Assembly (NCBI RefSeq): GCF_011045025.1
Contig: NZ_JAAKZX010000028.1
Location: 1-64,000 of the forward strand
DNA from: Streptomyces ureilyticus
GTDB taxonomy: Bacteria; Actinomycetota; Actinomycetes; Streptomycetales; Streptomycetaceae
DNA: 64,000 bases
Reading direction: 5' to 3'
Shown here: positions 51,581 to 60,592 of the stretch, piece by piece
How the letters are laid out: every line of letters starts with the position of its first letter
How positions within the stretch are numbered: the first letter of the stretch is position 1
Program-made: the position numbers and the translations under genes
Notes under the pieces: generated by a model
Told to the model about the DNA's origin: nothing
Database searches by the model: none
Seen by the model: only the letters and a program-made list of their open reading frames with translations

Positions 51581-52864
51581 CTATTCCGAACTCTCAGCGG
51601 CCGAAGCCGCTTGCTGCAGCGACCCGAGAACCGCCGAGGGCCGCGCATTCGGCCCCACCGCCTTGCCGATCTGCTGCTTGATGTCCGCGCTGACCTGCGC
51701 CCAGGACGTCTTGGCGACGGGATACAGCTCGGCGTTCTCCAGCTCGGACAGGAACGGGTCGAGATCCTTGTCGTTCTTGTCCGCGGCCATCGCCTCGGAG
51801 GCGGACGTGGTCACGGGCAGCAGGTTGTACTCGTGGGAGAACTCGAGCACGTTCTTCTTGCTGTAGACGAAGTCGAGGAACTCGCCGATCTCCTCGCCGT
51901 TGCCGTTCTCCTTGAACGCCATCATCCAGTCGGCGACGCCCATCGTGGCCTTGGCCCTGCCGTCGACGCCGGGCATCGGCACCATGCCGTACTCCACGCC
52001 CCTCTTCTCGGCGGCCTGCATCAGCGAGGGGTGACCGTTCAGCATGCCGACCTCGCCGCGGGTGAACGCCTCGAAGGCGTCGGCGCGGTTGAGCTTGCCG
52101 GGCGGCGTCGGCCCGGTGAGGCCCTTGCCCACCAGGTCGTTCTTGAGCCAGTTGAAGGTCGCGATGTTCTGGTCGGAGTCGAGGCCGTACGAGCCGATCG
52201 TGCCGGTGTAGCCGTCGCCGCCGCTCAGCAGCCACATCATGGTCTCGGCCTGGGCCTCCTCGGGTCCGAGGGGCAGCGCGTACGGCGTCTCGACGCCGCG
52301 GGACTTCAGGGTCCGGGCGGCGGCGGCCAGTTCGCTCCAGCTTCGCGGCGGGGTGAGGCCGGCCTCGTCGAAGAGTTCCTTGTTGTAGAACAGCAGCCGC
52401 GTGGAGGAGGCGAACGGCATGCCGTACTGCACCCGGCCCACCTCGCCCGCCTCGGCGAGTCTCGAGACGAAGTCGGCCTGGACGGGTATGGAGAGCAGCT
52501 GGTTGACCTCGTACAGCTGCCCCTTCGCGGCGTAGTCGGCGTACGCGCCGATCTGCGCCATGTCGGGCGCCTCACCGTCGGCGACCATCTGTTTGACCTT
52601 GGCGTCGACCTCGTTCCACGAGTAGACGCTGACGTCGATCTCGATGCCGGGGTTCTTCTTCTCGTACTCCTTGACCAGCTTGTCCCAGTACTTCTGGGAA
52701 CTGTTCGCCTCGGAGTCGCCGTAGTCGGCGGCCACCAGCTTGAGCGTGGCGTTCGGGGTGGCCGCGGTGCCGCCGGAGCAGCCGCCGAGTGCCGCCGTCA
52801 CGCCCATTGCGGACACCATCGAGATGAAAACCGTCACTCGTCGCCGCACCGCTGATTTCCCCAT
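51581..52864 (-). CDS. Sugar ABC transporter substrate-binding lipoprotein
   Basis: The 427-residue protein has a signal peptide ending in the lipobox ALGGCSGG near residue 29. It continues with the extracellular solute-binding family 1 fold (VAADYGDSEANSSQKYWDKL, MPFASSTRLLFYNKELFDEA, PSLMQAAEKRG). Its neighbours are a GlcNAc-6-phosphate deacetylase/kinase gene and a DasR-like site, so an aminosugar or related sugar ligand is likely. No permease genes are adjacent. Its ATPase would be MsiK, encoded at 17271-18407. Confidence 0.88.
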   Translation of the reverse strand: MGKSAVRRRVTVFISMVSAMGVTAALGGCSGGTAATPNATLKLVAADYGDSEANSSQKYWDKLVKEYEKKNPGIEIDVSVYSWNEVDAKVKQMVADGEAPDMAQIGAYADYAAKGQLYEVNQLLSIPVQADFVSRLAEAGEVGRVQYGMPFASSTRLLFYNKELFDEAGLTPPRSWSELAAAARTLKSRGVETPYALPLGPEEAQAETMMWLLSGGDGYTGTIGSYGLDSDQNIATFNWLKNDLVGKGLTGPTPPGKLNRADAFEAFTRGEVGMLNGHPSLMQAAEKRGVEYGMVPMPGVDGRAKATMGVADWMMAFKENGNGEEIGEFLDFVYSKKNVLEFSHEYNLLPVTTSASEAMAADKNDKDLDPFLSELENAELYPVAKTSWAQVSADIKQQIGKAVGPNARPSAVLGSLQQAASAAESSE

Positions 52865-52927
52865 CTGTCGTACTCGTCACGGTAGTTGAAGTCCGGATAA
52901 CCGGAATGCCAAGGTCTATAGTACGCG

Positions 52928-52943
52928 AGTGGACTAGACCTCT
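52928..52943. promoter_or_regulatory. DasR responsive element (dre)-like site
   Basis: agtggactagacctct matches 13 of 16 positions of the dre consensus actggtctagaccact. It lies 29-44 bp upstream of the nagK-nagA start and 64-79 bp upstream of the divergent binding-protein start. DasR represses aminosugar genes until glucosamine-6-phosphate accumulates; nagKA is a known target in S. coelicolor. Confidence 0.75.
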
Positions 52944-52971
52944 CGTGGGGTCAGGGGCGAGACTGTATCCC

Positions 52972-55158
52972 GTGAAACACGTCATCGCCCTCGATGTGGG
53001 CGGCACCGGGATGAAAGCCGCCCTCGTGGGGGCGGACGGCGCACTGCTGCACCAGGCCCGCCGCGCCACGGGCCGGGAGCGCGGACCCGACGCCGTGGTG
53101 GAGTCGATCCTCGGCTTCGCCGCCGAGCTGCGCGCACACGGCGAGCGCCACTTCGGCGAGCCCGCGTCCGCCGCCGGCATCGCCGTCCCCGGCATCGTGG
53201 ACGCCGAACGGGGCCTCGCGGTCTACGCGGCCAACCTCGGCTGGCGGAACGTACCCCTGCGGGATCTGCTCGGCGAGCGGCTGTACGGCGTCCCGGTCGC
53301 CCTCGGACACGACGTGCGCACCGGTGGCCTCGCCGAAGGGCGACTCGGGGCGGGGCGGGGAGCCGACCGCTTCCTGTTCGTGCCGCTCGGCACCGGCATC
53401 GCGGGCGCGATCGGCATCGACGGCCGGGTGGAGGCGGGCGCGCACGGCTTCGCAGGCGAGATCGGCCACATCGTCGTACGACCCGGGGGCACCCCGTGTC
53501 CGTGCGGACAGCGCGGCTGCCTGGAGCGGTACGCGTCCGCGTCGGCGGTGAGCGCGGCCTGGGCCGAGGCGTCCGGTGATCCGAAGGCGGACGCGGCGGA
53601 CTGCGCGCAGGCCGTGCGGTCCGGGGACCCCCGGGCGCAGGCGGTCTGGCAGGAGGCGGTGGACGCGTTCGCGGACGGCCTCGTCACCGCGCTCACCCTG
53701 CTGGACCCGCGCACGCTGATCATCGGTGGCGGCCTGGCCGAGGCCGGGGAAACCTTGTTCACACCGCTACGGACGGCGGTCGAGCGCCGGGTGACGTTCC
53801 AGAAGCTGCCCAGCATCGTCCCGGCGGCACTCGGGGACACGGCCGGCTGCCTGGGCGCGGGCCTCCTGGCCTGGGATGTGCTCGACACCACACCTACGAA
53901 GCCGGAGGAAACCACGGTGACGGCAACGCTCCTAGGGGCGCGAGACGAGACATCATGCGGCTCCGCCACGGCGGGGGCGCGACCAGCCAAAACGGACCCG
54001 CAGCCCAAAACCGGCAAGGAGCCCGTCGTGCTCGCCGGTGCCAAGGTGGTGCTGCCCACCGGGATCGTGGACGACGGCCGCGTGATCGTCGACGGCACGC
54101 GTATCGCCGGGAGCGCACCCGATGACGCAACCAGGGTCGACCTGCGAGGCCACTGGCTGGTGCCCGGTTTCGTCGACATCCACAACCACGGCGGCGGAGG
54201 CGCCTCCTTCACCTCCGGCACGGTCGACGACATCCTCAAGGGCGTCCACACGCACCGCCTGCACGGCACCACGACGATCGTCGCGTCGACCGTCACCGGC
54301 GATATGGACGTGCTGGCCCAGCGCGCCGGGCTGCTCTCCGAGCTGGCCGAGCAGGGCGACCTCGCGGGCATCCACTTCGAGGGGCCGTTCATCTCGCCGT
54401 GCCGCAAGGGCGCGCACTCCGAGGAACTGCTGCGCCACCCGGACCCGGCGGAGGTGCGCAAGCTGATCGACGCGGCACGCGGCCAGGCCAGGATGGTGAC
54501 GCTCGCCACGGAACTGCCGGGCGGCATCGACTCCGTACGCCTCCTCGCGGAGCACGGGGTGATCGCGGCGATCGGGCACACGGACGCGACGTACGAGCAG
54601 ACGGTGGAGGCCATCGAGGCGGGCGCCACCGTGGCGACACACCTCTACAACGCGATGCCCGTCCTCGGCCACCGCGCTCCCGGCCCGATCGCCGCGCTCC
54701 TGGAGGACGAGCGGATCACGGTCGAGCTGATCAACGACGGTACGCATCTGCATCCGGCGTCGCTTCAGCTGGCGTTCCGTCACGCGGGCGCGGACCGGGT
54801 GGCGTTGATCACGGACGCGATGGACGCGGCCGGTTTCGGCGACGGCCGTTACATGCTCGGCCCGCTGGAGGTCGAGGTCAGCGAGGGTGTGGCGCGGCTG
54901 GTGGAGGGCGGCTCCATCGCGGGCTCGACCCTGACCCTCGACCGTGCCTTCAAGCGGGCCGTCACCGTGGACGGGCTGTCCGTCGAGGACGTGGTCGCCG
55001 CCATCTCCGCCACCCCGGCCCGGCTGCTGGGCCTGTACGACCGGGTGGGCTCGCTGGAACCGGGCAAGGACGCGGACCTGGTGATCCTGGACGCCGACTT
55101 CGCCCTCAAGGGCGTGATGCGCCGCGGAGAATGGGTGGTTGAGCCCCAACTGGGCTGA
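52972..55158 (+). CDS. nagK-nagA: N-acetylglucosamine kinase / GlcNAc-6-phosphate deacetylase, one reading frame
   Basis: GTG 52972 opens a 728-residue frame. Residues 1-303 are a ROK kinase with ATP motif ALDVGGTGMKAAL, FVPLGTGIAGAI and the zinc motif PCPCGQRGCLERYAS. Residues 353-728 are NagA: metal motif VDIHNHGGGG, HFEGPF, GHTDATYEQ, HLYNAMP and the catalytic aspartate in ALITDAMDAAG. They phosphorylate GlcNAc and remove its acetyl group. In S. coelicolor these are two genes. Here a 49-residue low-complexity linker with no stop joins them. An AAGGAG six bases before an in-frame GTG at 54028 could still start NagA alone (376 residues). Confidence 0.88.
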   Translation: MKHVIALDVGGTGMKAALVGADGALLHQARRATGRERGPDAVVESILGFAAELRAHGERHFGEPASAAGIAVPGIVDAERGLAVYAANLGWRNVPLRDLLGERLYGVPVALGHDVRTGGLAEGRLGAGRGADRFLFVPLGTGIAGAIGIDGRVEAGAHGFAGEIGHIVVRPGGTPCPCGQRGCLERYASASAVSAAWAEASGDPKADAADCAQAVRSGDPRAQAVWQEAVDAFADGLVTALTLLDPRTLIIGGGLAEAGETLFTPLRTAVERRVTFQKLPSIVPAALGDTAGCLGAGLLAWDVLDTTPTKPEETTVTATLLGARDETSCGSATAGARPAKTDPQPKTGKEPVVLAGAKVVLPTGIVDDGRVIVDGTRIAGSAPDDATRVDLRGHWLVPGFVDIHNHGGGGASFTSGTVDDILKGVHTHRLHGTTTIVASTVTGDMDVLAQRAGLLSELAEQGDLAGIHFEGPFISPCRKGAHSEELLRHPDPAEVRKLIDAARGQARMVTLATELPGGIDSVRLLAEHGVIAAIGHTDATYEQTVEAIEAGATVATHLYNAMPVLGHRAPGPIAALLEDERITVELINDGTHLHPASLQLAFRHAGADRVALITDAMDAAGFGDGRYMLGPLEVEVSEGVARLVEGGSIAGSTLTLDRAFKRAVTVDGLSVEDVVAAISATPARLLGLYDRVGSLEPGKDADLVILDADFALKGVMRRGEWVVEPQLG
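53973..54005 (+). repeat. Streptomyces dispersed intergenic repeat, copy 1 (inside the nagK-nagA linker)
   Basis: The 33-bp core (gggggcgcgaccagcc, then aaaacggacccgcagcc) matches the copy at 57804-57836 with about four differences. The same word family is, as I recall, common between genes in Streptomyces. Here it is translated as part of the linker between the kinase and deacetylase domains. Confidence 0.65.
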
Positions 55159-55279
55159 TTCGGCCGCACGTTGGGCCCGGGCGGGCCGACCTGCGGAGCT
55201 GTGCCGACCGCCGTACCTTTGGCATGATCTGGCATCCGGACAAGCAGCGCCCACTCGCACGCGGGGGAGGTCGGCCCAG

Positions 55280-56209
55280 GTGATCCTCACGGTCACGCTG
55301 AACACCGCTCTCGACATCACCTATCGCGTACCGGCCCTGCGCCCGCACACCTCGCACCGCGTCACCGAGGTCACCGAACGCCCCGGCGGCAAGGGCCTGA
55401 ACGTGGCCCGGGTGCTGGCGGCGCTCGGCCACGCGGTGACGGTGACGGGTTTCGTGGGCGGGGCGACCGGGCGCGCCCTGAAGGGCCAACTCACGTCCAC
55501 AGAGGGCGTCGTGGACGCGCTGGTCCCGGTGGCGGGCCCGACCCGCCGCACGATCGCGGTGGTCGACGCGGCGACCGGTGACACGACTCAGCTCAACGAG
55601 CCGGGCCCGCTCGTCTCTCCCGCGGAGTGGCGGGCGTTCCAGGACGCGTACGAGGACCTGCTGCCCGCCGCCTCCGCGGTAGCCCTGTGCGGCAGCCTCC
55701 CGCCCGGCGTCCCGGTAGGCGCGTACGCCCAACTGGTCCGCACGGCCCGGTCCGCGTCGGTCCCGGTCCTCCTCGACACGAGCGGCGAACCCCTCCGCCG
55801 GGGCGTAGCCGCCCGCCCCGACCTCGTCAAACCGAACACCGACGAACTGGCCGAACTCACCGGCTCCCACGAGCCCTTCCAGGCCACCCGCGACGCCCGC
55901 CGCCGCGGCGCACACGCGGTGGTCGCCTCCCTGGGCCCGGACGGCCTCCTCGCCCTGAACGCGGAGGGCCACTGGCGAGCGACCCCGCCGGCCCCGGTAG
56001 AGGGCAACCCGACGGGCGCGGGCGACTCGGTGGTCGCGGGCCTGCTGTCGGGGCTGGTGGAGGGCCTGCCGTGGCCGGATCGGCTGGCCCGCGCGGTGGC
56101 CCTGTCGACGGCGACGGTACTGGCGCCGGCGGCGGGCGAGTTCGACGGCCGGGCGTATGACGAGCTGGTGGGGCGCGTGACGGTGACCGGCGAGGCTTCG
56201 GCGGCGTAA
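55280..56209 (+). CDS. PfkB-family hexose-phosphate kinase (1-phosphofructokinase type)
   Basis: GTG 55280 with gggggagg nine bases upstream gives 309 residues. It has the N-terminal signature LTVTLNTALDITYRV, the substrate motif RPGGKGLNVARVLAALGH near 40, and the ATP/anion-hole motif EGNPTGAGDSVVAGLLSGLV near 245. The family phosphorylates fructose-1-phosphate, tagatose-6-phosphate or related sugars. It follows nagK-nagA by about 120 bp on the same strand, which suggests a role in the same aminosugar or galactosamine route. Confidence 0.88.
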   Translation: MILTVTLNTALDITYRVPALRPHTSHRVTEVTERPGGKGLNVARVLAALGHAVTVTGFVGGATGRALKGQLTSTEGVVDALVPVAGPTRRTIAVVDAATGDTTQLNEPGPLVSPAEWRAFQDAYEDLLPAASAVALCGSLPPGVPVGAYAQLVRTARSASVPVLLDTSGEPLRRGVAARPDLVKPNTDELAELTGSHEPFQATRDARRRGAHAVVASLGPDGLLALNAEGHWRATPPAPVEGNPTGAGDSVVAGLLSGLVEGLPWPDRLARAVALSTATVLAPAAGEFDGRAYDELVGRVTVTGEASAA

Positions 56210-56305
56210 ATCGGCCAACCATGGCCGATGGCCATGGTCACAGCAGCAAGGTGACCGCTTGGGCTATCGGCCCGGGGCGGGACAGGCAGGGCGGCGGGGA
56301 CGCAA

Positions 56306-57694
56306 TCACGCGTCCAGTGCGCGCAGCTGGTCCAAGAACCACTGGGCCGGTGGAAGCGCCGTAGCCGCGGCGGCCAGCCGCTTGGTGCGCTCCGCCCGCT
56401 CGTCCAGCGGCATCGTCAGCGCCGAGTGGAGGGCGCGGGCGGTGCCCACAACGTCGTACGGGTTCACCACGATCGCGTCCTCGCCCAGCTCCTCGTACGC
56501 CCCCGCCTCCCGCGAGAGCACCAGCGCGCACCCCTCGTCGGAGACGACCGGCACCTCCTTGGCGACGAGGTTCATCCCGTCGCGGATGGGGTTGACGAGG
56601 GCCACGTCGGCCAGCCGGTACGCGGCCAGCGAGCGGGCGAAGTCGTCCTTCAGGTGGAGCACGACCGGGGTCCAACCAGGCGTCCCGTACTGGGAGTTGA
56701 TCTCGTCCGCGAGCCGTTGGACCTCGGTCATGTAGTCGCGGTACACGGCCAGGTCCTGCCGCGAGGGATAGGCGAGGGCCACGTGGACGACCCGCTCACG
56801 CCACGACGGCTGATCCTCCAGGAGCTGCCGGTACGCCAGCAGCCCGCGCACGATGTTCTTCGACAGCTCCGTACGGTCCACCCGCACGATCGCCTTGCGG
56901 CCCGCACCTATCTGCTCCCGCAGCGCGACGATCCGGTCGTCCACATCGGCCTCGTGCGACCGCTTCCGCAGGAAGTCCGCGTCCGCGCCGAGCCCGTGCA
57001 CGCCAATGCGCGTACCCGACGGGATGCCGGGCCCCAGCACGGCGTGGCAGCAGTCGGTGAACGCGTCCGCCCACCGCTGGGTCAGGAACGCCGCCCGGTC
57101 GGCGCCGAGGATCCCGCCGAGCAACTGCGCGGCGATGTCGTCGGGCAGCATCCGGAAGTACTCCGGCGGCGCCCACGGCGTGTGCGAGAAGTGCCCGATC
57201 CGCAGGTCGGGGCGCAGCTCGCGCAGCATGCGGGGGGCCAGCGTCAGGTGGTAGTCCTGCACGAGCACGGCGGCGCCCGGGGCCGCCTCCTCGGCCAGGG
57301 CCTCGGCGAAGGCCCGGTTGTACGTCTCGAAGGACGCCCACTGCCTGCGGAACTCCGCGTCGAAGGCCGGCTCCAGGGGCGTCTGGTACAGCATGTGGTT
57401 CACGAACCACAGCACGGAGTTGGCCACGCCGTTGTACGCGTCCTCGTGTACGTCCGCCGGGATGTCCAGCATCCGTACGCCCTCTTCGCCGACGCCGCGG
57501 CGTACGGCCTCGCGGTCGCCGTCGCTCAGGGCCGAGCAGACCCACAACGCGCCGGCCTCCGGGCCGATCGCGGAGAGGCCGGAGACCAGGCCGCCGCCGC
57601 CGCGCTTGGCCTTGAGCGTTCCGCTCTCGTCCAGGGCGTACGAGATCGGGCCCCTGTTGGAGGCGACGAGGATCTGGGCTTGCGTTGATGCCAT
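56306..57694 (-). CDS. otsA: Trehalose-6-phosphate synthase
   Basis: From ATG 57694 the 462-residue GT20 enzyme shows the N-terminal SNRGPISYALDESG and GGGGLVSGLS loops that bind UDP/GDP-glucose. It also has VLVQDYHLTLAPRML near 145, the HTPWAPPEYFRMLP motif near 170, and the sugar-nucleotide-binding LVNPIRDGMNLVAKE near 370. It makes trehalose 6-phosphate for OtsB (50395-51258). The two genes are separated by the aminosugar genes. A palindrome accatggc-cgat-ggccatggt region lies just after its stop, at about 56219-56238. Confidence 0.93.
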   Translation of the reverse strand: MASTQAQILVASNRGPISYALDESGTLKAKRGGGGLVSGLSAIGPEAGALWVCSALSDGDREAVRRGVGEEGVRMLDIPADVHEDAYNGVANSVLWFVNHMLYQTPLEPAFDAEFRRQWASFETYNRAFAEALAEEAAPGAAVLVQDYHLTLAPRMLRELRPDLRIGHFSHTPWAPPEYFRMLPDDIAAQLLGGILGADRAAFLTQRWADAFTDCCHAVLGPGIPSGTRIGVHGLGADADFLRKRSHEADVDDRIVALREQIGAGRKAIVRVDRTELSKNIVRGLLAYRQLLEDQPSWRERVVHVALAYPSRQDLAVYRDYMTEVQRLADEINSQYGTPGWTPVVLHLKDDFARSLAAYRLADVALVNPIRDGMNLVAKEVPVVSDEGCALVLSREAGAYEELGEDAIVVNPYDVVGTARALHSALTMPLDERAERTKRLAAAATALPPAQWFLDQLRALDA

Positions 57695-57803
57695 AGGGCT
57701 CAACTTAGCCCAGGGTGGCTTCGCTCAAACGTACGCATCGGCCGTATACAAGCTTCACGCGTGAGAGCTCGGGTCGGGGGTCGGGACTGGGGTGTCGAGT
57801 GGC

Positions 57804-57836
57804 GGCCGCGGGTGCGTTGTGGCTGGTCGCGCCCCC
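57804..57836 (-). repeat. Streptomyces dispersed intergenic repeat, copy 2
   Basis: On the minus strand this 33-bp word (gggggcgcgaccagcc, then acaacgcacccgcggcc) matches the copy at 53973-54005. It lies in the usual position for this element, just after a gene end (gpgS) and between genes. Confidence 0.65.
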
Positions 57837-57844
57837 ACTCTCGG

Positions 57845-58819
57845 CTACGCCGCCTTCCGTTCCGCGTACTCCTCGATCTCCGCCATCGGCGGGCGTTCCT
57901 CCGTGTCCACGGAGTACGTACGCGGCGCGAACCCCGCCTCCACCCTCTCGAACTGCGTGATCCGCGGCCGTACGAGATGGCCGCGGGCCAGCCGCAGCTG
58001 GGCCGTGCGGTAGATCGCGGCGGCCATGCGGCCCAGGGCCTGGCCGTCCTGGTGGCGGTGTTTGCGGACGCCCACGTCTACCTGGGCCAGGGCGTCGAGG
58101 CCCACCAGGTGCAGGGCGTCGATCAGCATGCCCAGCTCGACCCCGTACCCGACCGGGAACGGCAGCTGTTCCAGGAGGGAGCGGCGGGCCGCGTACTCGC
58201 CGCCGAGCGGCTGCACGAAGCCGGCCAGTTGCGGCCAGTGCATGTTCAGCAGCGGGCGGGCCATGAGTTCCGTAACGCGACCGCCCTGGCCTGCGGCGGT
58301 CCTGCCGGAGGTGGGGTCGCCCGGCAGGTTCAGCGGGCGGTCGTACATCGCCTTGACGAGGTCCACGCCCGGATCGGTGAGCAGGGGGCCGACGATCCCC
58401 GAGACGAAGTCCGCGGAGAACTCCTTCAGGTCCGCGTCGACGAAGGCGACGATGTCCCCGCTCGTGACCAGCAGCGAGCGCCACAGGACCTCGCCCTTGC
58501 CGGGGACGGCGGGGATGCGCGGGAGTATCTCGTCCCGGTGCACGACGCGGGCGCCCGCGTCGGCGGCGACCTCGGAGGTACGGTCCGTCGAGCCCGAGTC
58601 GATCACCACGATCTCGTCGACGAGCGGCACCTTCTTGGTCATCAGCTCGCGGCGGATCACGGCGACGATCTCGCCGACGGTCTCCTCCTCGTTGAGCGCG
58701 GGCAGTACGACGCTCACCGTGGAATTGGCCGCGCGCTTCGCGGCGATGAGCTTCTTCAGCGGGCGGTCGCCAACGGACCAGGAGCGCGTGTTCAGCCAGC
58801 GCTCGACGTCTTCCAGCAC
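57845..58819 (-). CDS. gpgS: Glucosyl-3-phosphoglycerate synthase
   Basis: From GTG 58819 (agggagagccgcac upstream) the product has 324 residues of the GT2/GT81 type: SVVLPALNEEETVGEIV near 36, the diphosphate-metal motif VAFVDADLKEF near 127, GGEYAARRSLLEQLPFPVGY near 211, and GVRKHRHQDGQALG near 255. It adds glucose to 3-phosphoglycerate, the first step to glucosylglycerate and methylglucose lipopolysaccharides. It is next to otsA on the same strand, fitting an osmolyte group. Confidence 0.9.
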   Translation of the reverse strand: MLEDVERWLNTRSWSVGDRPLKKLIAAKRAANSTVSVVLPALNEEETVGEIVAVIRRELMTKKVPLVDEIVVIDSGSTDRTSEVAADAGARVVHRDEILPRIPAVPGKGEVLWRSLLVTSGDIVAFVDADLKEFSADFVSGIVGPLLTDPGVDLVKAMYDRPLNLPGDPTSGRTAAGQGGRVTELMARPLLNMHWPQLAGFVQPLGGEYAARRSLLEQLPFPVGYGVELGMLIDALHLVGLDALAQVDVGVRKHRHQDGQALGRMAAAIYRTAQLRLARGHLVRPRITQFERVEAGFAPRTYSVDTEERPPMAEIEEYAERKAA

Positions 58820-59011
58820 GTGCGGCTCTCCCTTGCATCGGACCGGGTCGCGAGTGCCCACTGAGGCAGAAGGCTGATGTGACTGTCATCTCGCGGTTCG
58901 GACTGGTCTCTCCACGATCCAGGCCTTCGGTTACAGTCTTGAACAACGCTGATGACCATCGCATGTCGCGGGTCGTTGAGCCGACAACCACATACTCACA
59001 ATCGAATACCG

Positions 59012-59165
59012 CTCATCCAGAGGGGCAGAGGGATACGGCCCGTTGAAGCCCCGGCAACCCTCCAGCCGGTCTCGTACCGATCGAAGATGATCGATTCCGC
59101 GAGGCTCCCGGCTAGTGAAGGTGCCAAATCCGTCTCACGGCGAGATGCGTCGTGAGGAAGATGAG
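59012..59165 (+). promoter_or_regulatory. SAM-I (S-box) riboswitch
   Basis: The leader has the hallmarks of SAM-I: an opening P1 strand ctcatc (59012-59017) complementary to gatgag (59160-59165), the conserved agagggatacggcccgttga, then agccccggcaaccctcc (kink-turn and core), and ggtgccaaatcc closing the ligand site. The P1 3' strand runs into the aggag before thrC, so ligand binding could hide the ribosome site. SAM-IV, also common in Streptomyces, has a different topology and fits less well. Confidence 0.85.
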
Positions 59166-59185
59166 GAGAAAGGGCCTCGCCTCAC

Positions 59186-60523
59186 ATGGCTGCGCAGACA
59201 GTTGCAAGCACCACGAACGCTGACACTTCCGCCGACTCGGCGGACTCCACGGCCTCCACGGACTCCGTAGACCTCGGTCCCGCCGCCGCGCTCTCCTGCC
59301 GCGAATGCGGCCACCGCGTCCCGCTCGGCCCCGTCTTCGCCTGCGAGGAGTGTTTCGGCCCGCTGGAGATCGCGTACGACTTCTCGGCGTACGACACCGA
59401 GGAACTCCGTAAGCGCATCGAGGCGGGCCCCGCGAACATCTGGCGGTACGCGCCTCTCCTGCCCGTCCCCGCGGACGTGGCCACCAAGCCGAACATCAAC
59501 CCCGGCTGGACCGAGCTCGTCAAGGCCGACAACCTGGCGCGTGAGCTGGGCGTCGACGCCGGCAAGCTCTTCGTGAAGGACGACTCCGGCAACCCGACGC
59601 ACTCCTTCAAGGACCGCGTCGTCGCCCAGGCACTGGAAGCCGCCCGCGTCTTCGGCTTCACGACCCTCTCCTGCTCCTCCACGGGCAACCTCGCCGGTGC
59701 CGTGGGCGCCGCCGCCGCCCGCGCCGGATTCCGTTCCTGCGTGTTCATCCCGCACGACCTGGAGCAGGGCAAGGTCGTCATGGCCGCGGTCTACGGCGGC
59801 GAGCTCGTCGGTATCGAGGGCAACTACGACGACGTGAACCGCTTCTGCTCCGAGCTGATCGGCGACCCGGCCGGCGAGGGCTGGGGCTTCGTCAACGTCA
59901 ACCTGCGCCCGTACTACGCCGAGGGCTCCAAGACCCTCGCGTACGAGATCTGCGAGCAGCTCGGCTGGCAGCTCCCCGACCAGCTGGTGGTGCCCATCGC
60001 CTCCGGCTCGCAGCTCACGAAGATCGACAAGGGTCTGCAGGAGCTCATCAAGCTCGGGCTCGTCGAGGACAAGCCGTACAAGATCTTCGGCGCCCAGGCC
60101 GAGGGCTGCTCGCCGGTGTCCGTCGCCTACAAGGCGGGCCACGACGTCGTACGGCCCCAGAAGCCGAACACGATCGCCAAGTCGCTCGCCATCGGGAACC
60201 CCGCCGATGGTCCGTACGTGCTGGACATCGCGCGGCGTACCGGTGGCGCGGTGGAGGACGTGAACGATGAGCAGGTCGTCGACGCGATCAAGCTGCTGGC
60301 ACGGACCGAGGGGATCTTCGCGGAGACCGCCGGTGGTGTGACGGTGGGGGTGGCGAAGAAGCTGATCGAGAACGGTCTGCTGGACCCGAGCCTGACGACT
60401 GTCGTCCTCAACACCGGTGACGGTCTCAAGACGTTGGACGCGGTGGCCTCCGACACCGGTCTCACCGCGACCATCCGCCCCAGCCTCGAATCGTTCCGTG
60501 AGGCCGGGCTCCTCCAGGCGTAG
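59186..60523 (+). CDS. thrC: Threonine synthase
   Basis: The 445-residue PLP enzyme converts O-phosphohomoserine to threonine. A Ser/Thr/Asp-rich N-terminal extension (TSADSADSTASTDSVD) is followed by a zinc-ribbon-like CRECGHRVPLGPVFACEECF. The PLP lysine is in DDSGNPTHSFKDRVVAQAL near 140, and the phosphate loop is CSSTGNLAGAV. It is the sole enzyme of this step. The SAM-I riboswitch in its leader ties threonine output to methionine/SAM supply, which shares the same substrate pool. A MoaD-like gene follows. Confidence 0.95.
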   Translation: MAAQTVASTTNADTSADSADSTASTDSVDLGPAAALSCRECGHRVPLGPVFACEECFGPLEIAYDFSAYDTEELRKRIEAGPANIWRYAPLLPVPADVATKPNINPGWTELVKADNLARELGVDAGKLFVKDDSGNPTHSFKDRVVAQALEAARVFGFTTLSCSSTGNLAGAVGAAAARAGFRSCVFIPHDLEQGKVVMAAVYGGELVGIEGNYDDVNRFCSELIGDPAGEGWGFVNVNLRPYYAEGSKTLAYEICEQLGWQLPDQLVVPIASGSQLTKIDKGLQELIKLGLVEDKPYKIFGAQAEGCSPVSVAYKAGHDVVRPQKPNTIAKSLAIGNPADGPYVLDIARRTGGAVEDVNDEQVVDAIKLLARTEGIFAETAGGVTVGVAKKLIENGLLDPSLTTVVLNTGDGLKTLDAVASDTGLTATIRPSLESFREAGLLQA

Positions 60524-60592
60524 CCCGTAGCCCCGTAGACGTACCCCCGCGCCTCTCACGGGGCGCTCCATACCTGACCGGAGGTCATCCGC

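Noticed and set aside
53943..54130. A true gap between nagK and nagA
   Set aside because: The frame was read codon by codon across the linker and no stop was found, so they are described as one gene with a possible internal start.
59012..59165. SAM-IV class for the thrC leader
   Set aside because: The terminal P1 pairing with the late gatgag strand and the ggtgccaaatcc segment fit SAM-I better.
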